Assembly: GCF_036417845.1 (NCBI RefSeq)
Contig: NC_089980.1
Coordinates: forward strand, 40,732,501 to 40,796,500
From: Apteryx mantelli
Taxonomy: Eukaryota; Chordata; Aves; Apterygiformes; Apterygidae
Direction: 5' to 3'
DNA length: 64,000 nt
This document shows positions 62,401 through 64,000 of this stretch, in pieces. The notes beneath the pieces are model-generated. The model had not been told where the DNA came from and did no database searches. It saw only the letters and a list, made by a program, of their open reading frames with translations. The position numbers and the translations under genes are program-made. Position 1 is the first letter of the stretch. Each line of letters begins with the position of its first letter.

Positions 62401-64000
62401 GCTTTCCCATGGAAAGCACACAGAGATGTTTTACTTCACACGTACACCACAAACACGGCTGCTAACTTTCCATAATTTACTATATTTTCTTAGGTTTGCT
62501 ATTGTATTTTAAGACAAAATCTTTTGGAGAAGCTGCTTACATGCAGCCACAGGCATATAAATAAATGACCTATGAGGACAAAGCCTGAGATGTGAACTGA
62601 GAGGAAATGGCATCTTGGCAGCTTGTAAGAAAATTTTTAATCATTTTGTTTTTGCTGTTTCTAGCCAGAGGAACAGGTTAAAATTTTGTGTTTAGCTGAG
62701 AAACAAGAAATCTGGAGGCATTTGGACCACGTTGTTTAACCTGAACTTGATTCATCTCTTAGAATTAAATCAAGCCGGAAGACAATCCCATGTCTAAGAC
62801 AACAGCAAGCTTCAATTACCAGATGCTATCATTCAACGACAAATCTACCTCAGCAGGCCTCAAAGAAACCTGGTGATTTTAAAAACTGCTTAAGAGGACA
62901 CAGAGAACACAACGAGAAACTGAATTACACAGAATTTATCAGACAGGCATGAACTGCTCCAATGATTTCAGAAAGAACATGAGCAGTTTTTCTCTGTTAC
63001 CGAAAAAGATTCTGCTAAAGTGATATTCTGATTTGAGAATTTGCCTTTTAGATTAAGGTGATGTGTGTGTAAGTGTGATTGCATATAATCTACATCTATA
63101 TGTATGTATTTTAGGGGAGTAATTTTGCTCCTACTTATAATTACTACTGATTGTAGTAGTGATTGTAGGCTACCACAAAGGGTTAAGTCCTCACTTCAAA
63201 AGAGATGCCTAACTTTGCTCTGGGGCCATGGAGTTAAGCAAAGATACCAAGAATTTTGAGTTTAGTCCTTGAGTTGAAGGAATCGGGTGGGCTCACCTGT
63301 CTGAACAAAAACTGGGAGAAGCCTGGGTTCAGACCCAAAGTCCCTTTGGCAAGAACATACAACAGCTTGGCCCGTGAATACGCAGGTTGTGTTCAACAGC
63401 TGCAAATACAGGCAGGGCTCGCCAAAACTGAGGATGAGAAAATCTCAGAGGGATGGTATTCTGAAATTCATGGTGGTTCTACATCCTAAGAGCTATGTGG
63501 GAATACATGCCTCAATGCCTGGCTGAACAGCGAATGAGCCCAACTGGTACCAGAGCAAGCAAAAGCCATCCTTGATGGTGTCTTAAGCTATAGTGAAGAA
63601 GCTGGTGTAAACTGATCCCTCAGGTGTCTGAAAATAAGGGAGCAGAATTTGGTCAGACCCCAGAACTTCAGGTGGGAGATCCTGTGACCCTAGAACAGGA
63701 GAGCCAGAAAGATAGAGAGACTTTTTTTCCTCAAAGAATGCGAAGCAGCTGGGAAACTGGCTAAAAGGGAAAGAAACTACATATAAGCACTAACTAATAG
63801 ATAGCATTTAAAAACACAAGAAAGTTGTCCTTGATTTATCCAGGGGTAAATTTACTTCAACTGACCAGAAATACATTGCTTCTAGAGGCTGCATCGTGTG
63901 TGTGTGTGCGTGGGTGTGTCTGTATTTTTTAATTGGGATGATTTAACTTGGTGCTTTAACTAATACACTTAGTTAGAACACTTTCCCATACACCTACACG
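59476..64000. other. BABAM2 intron, distal part
   Basis: Mostly AT-rich sequence. It includes an AP-1 motif (TGACTCA, 60290-60296) and the candidate alternative exon at 60,609-60,705. A less AT-rich block at about 63,250-63,700 has a 77-codon open frame but no recognised content. A short GT-rich run lies at about 63,896-63,918. Confidence 0.55.
60609..60705 (-). CDS. Candidate alternative terminal exon of BABAM2
   Basis: The minus strand shows gactctttttcag|AACACG, a good acceptor. Reading with two bases carried from the previous exon, the phase of the normal last exon, gives 31 residues from TRKGQYAMTA through ARRDMMTQ to YEEANLIL and then TAG (60611-60609). The first 50 bases hold several CpGs although the surroundings have almost none, suggesting constraint. 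It lies upstream of the normal last exon, so it could be used as a mutually exclusive 3' exon. I do not recognise the peptide with certainty, and an unrelated or chance exon remains possible. Confidence 0.3.

Noticed and set aside
47071-64000. Search for the penultimate BABAM2 exon
   Set aside because: No minus-strand segment encoding the conserved residues before the last exon was found. It probably lies beyond the right edge.

Overview
The window is vertebrate genomic DNA, most likely from a bird or another sauropsid. The evidence is intron-split genes with canonical GT-AG junctions, CR1-type LINE remnants, old amniote interspersed repeats, low repeat load and a sharp CpG island. The species cannot be named from the sequence.

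Positions 1-15,806 hold the AP-1 gene FOSL2 (Fra-2), complete in its coding part, on the minus strand. It has four coding exons (15304-15402, 9121-9375, 5299-5406, 3225-3734), all introns in phase 0, and encodes 323 residues with a bZIP domain. The 3' UTR fills 1-3224 and probably runs off the left edge. The first exon lies in a CpG island (about 14,990-16,990) whose upstream part carries a TATA box, a consensus AP-1 site, CRE half-sites and a perfect CArG box. This is the layout of an immediate-early gene that responds to serum and to its own product.

Positions 17,000-46,200 are intergenic. They hold ancient MIR-like SINE copies, a 3' CR1 fragment, a palindromic ancient repeat, microsatellites and a few isolated CpG-rich patches. 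No supported protein gene was found there.

Positions 46,201-47,070 are the last exon of BABAM2 (BRE), also on the minus strand. It encodes the C-terminal 20 residues, the stop codon and a 3' UTR. The rest of the window (47,071-64,000) would be BABAM2's last intron or further upstream sequence. It contains a badly decayed CR1 LINE (57,770-59,475) and two exon-like stretches. One of these (60,609-60,705) has an acceptor in exactly the phase that could replace the annotated last exon.

The order BABAM2 then FOSL2 in tandem matches the gene order known around human FOSL2. I did not find a new biological system. The best leads are the possible alternative BABAM2 terminal exon, the exon-like plus-strand segment at 56.5 kb, and unusual structure in the FOSL2 promoter and leader.
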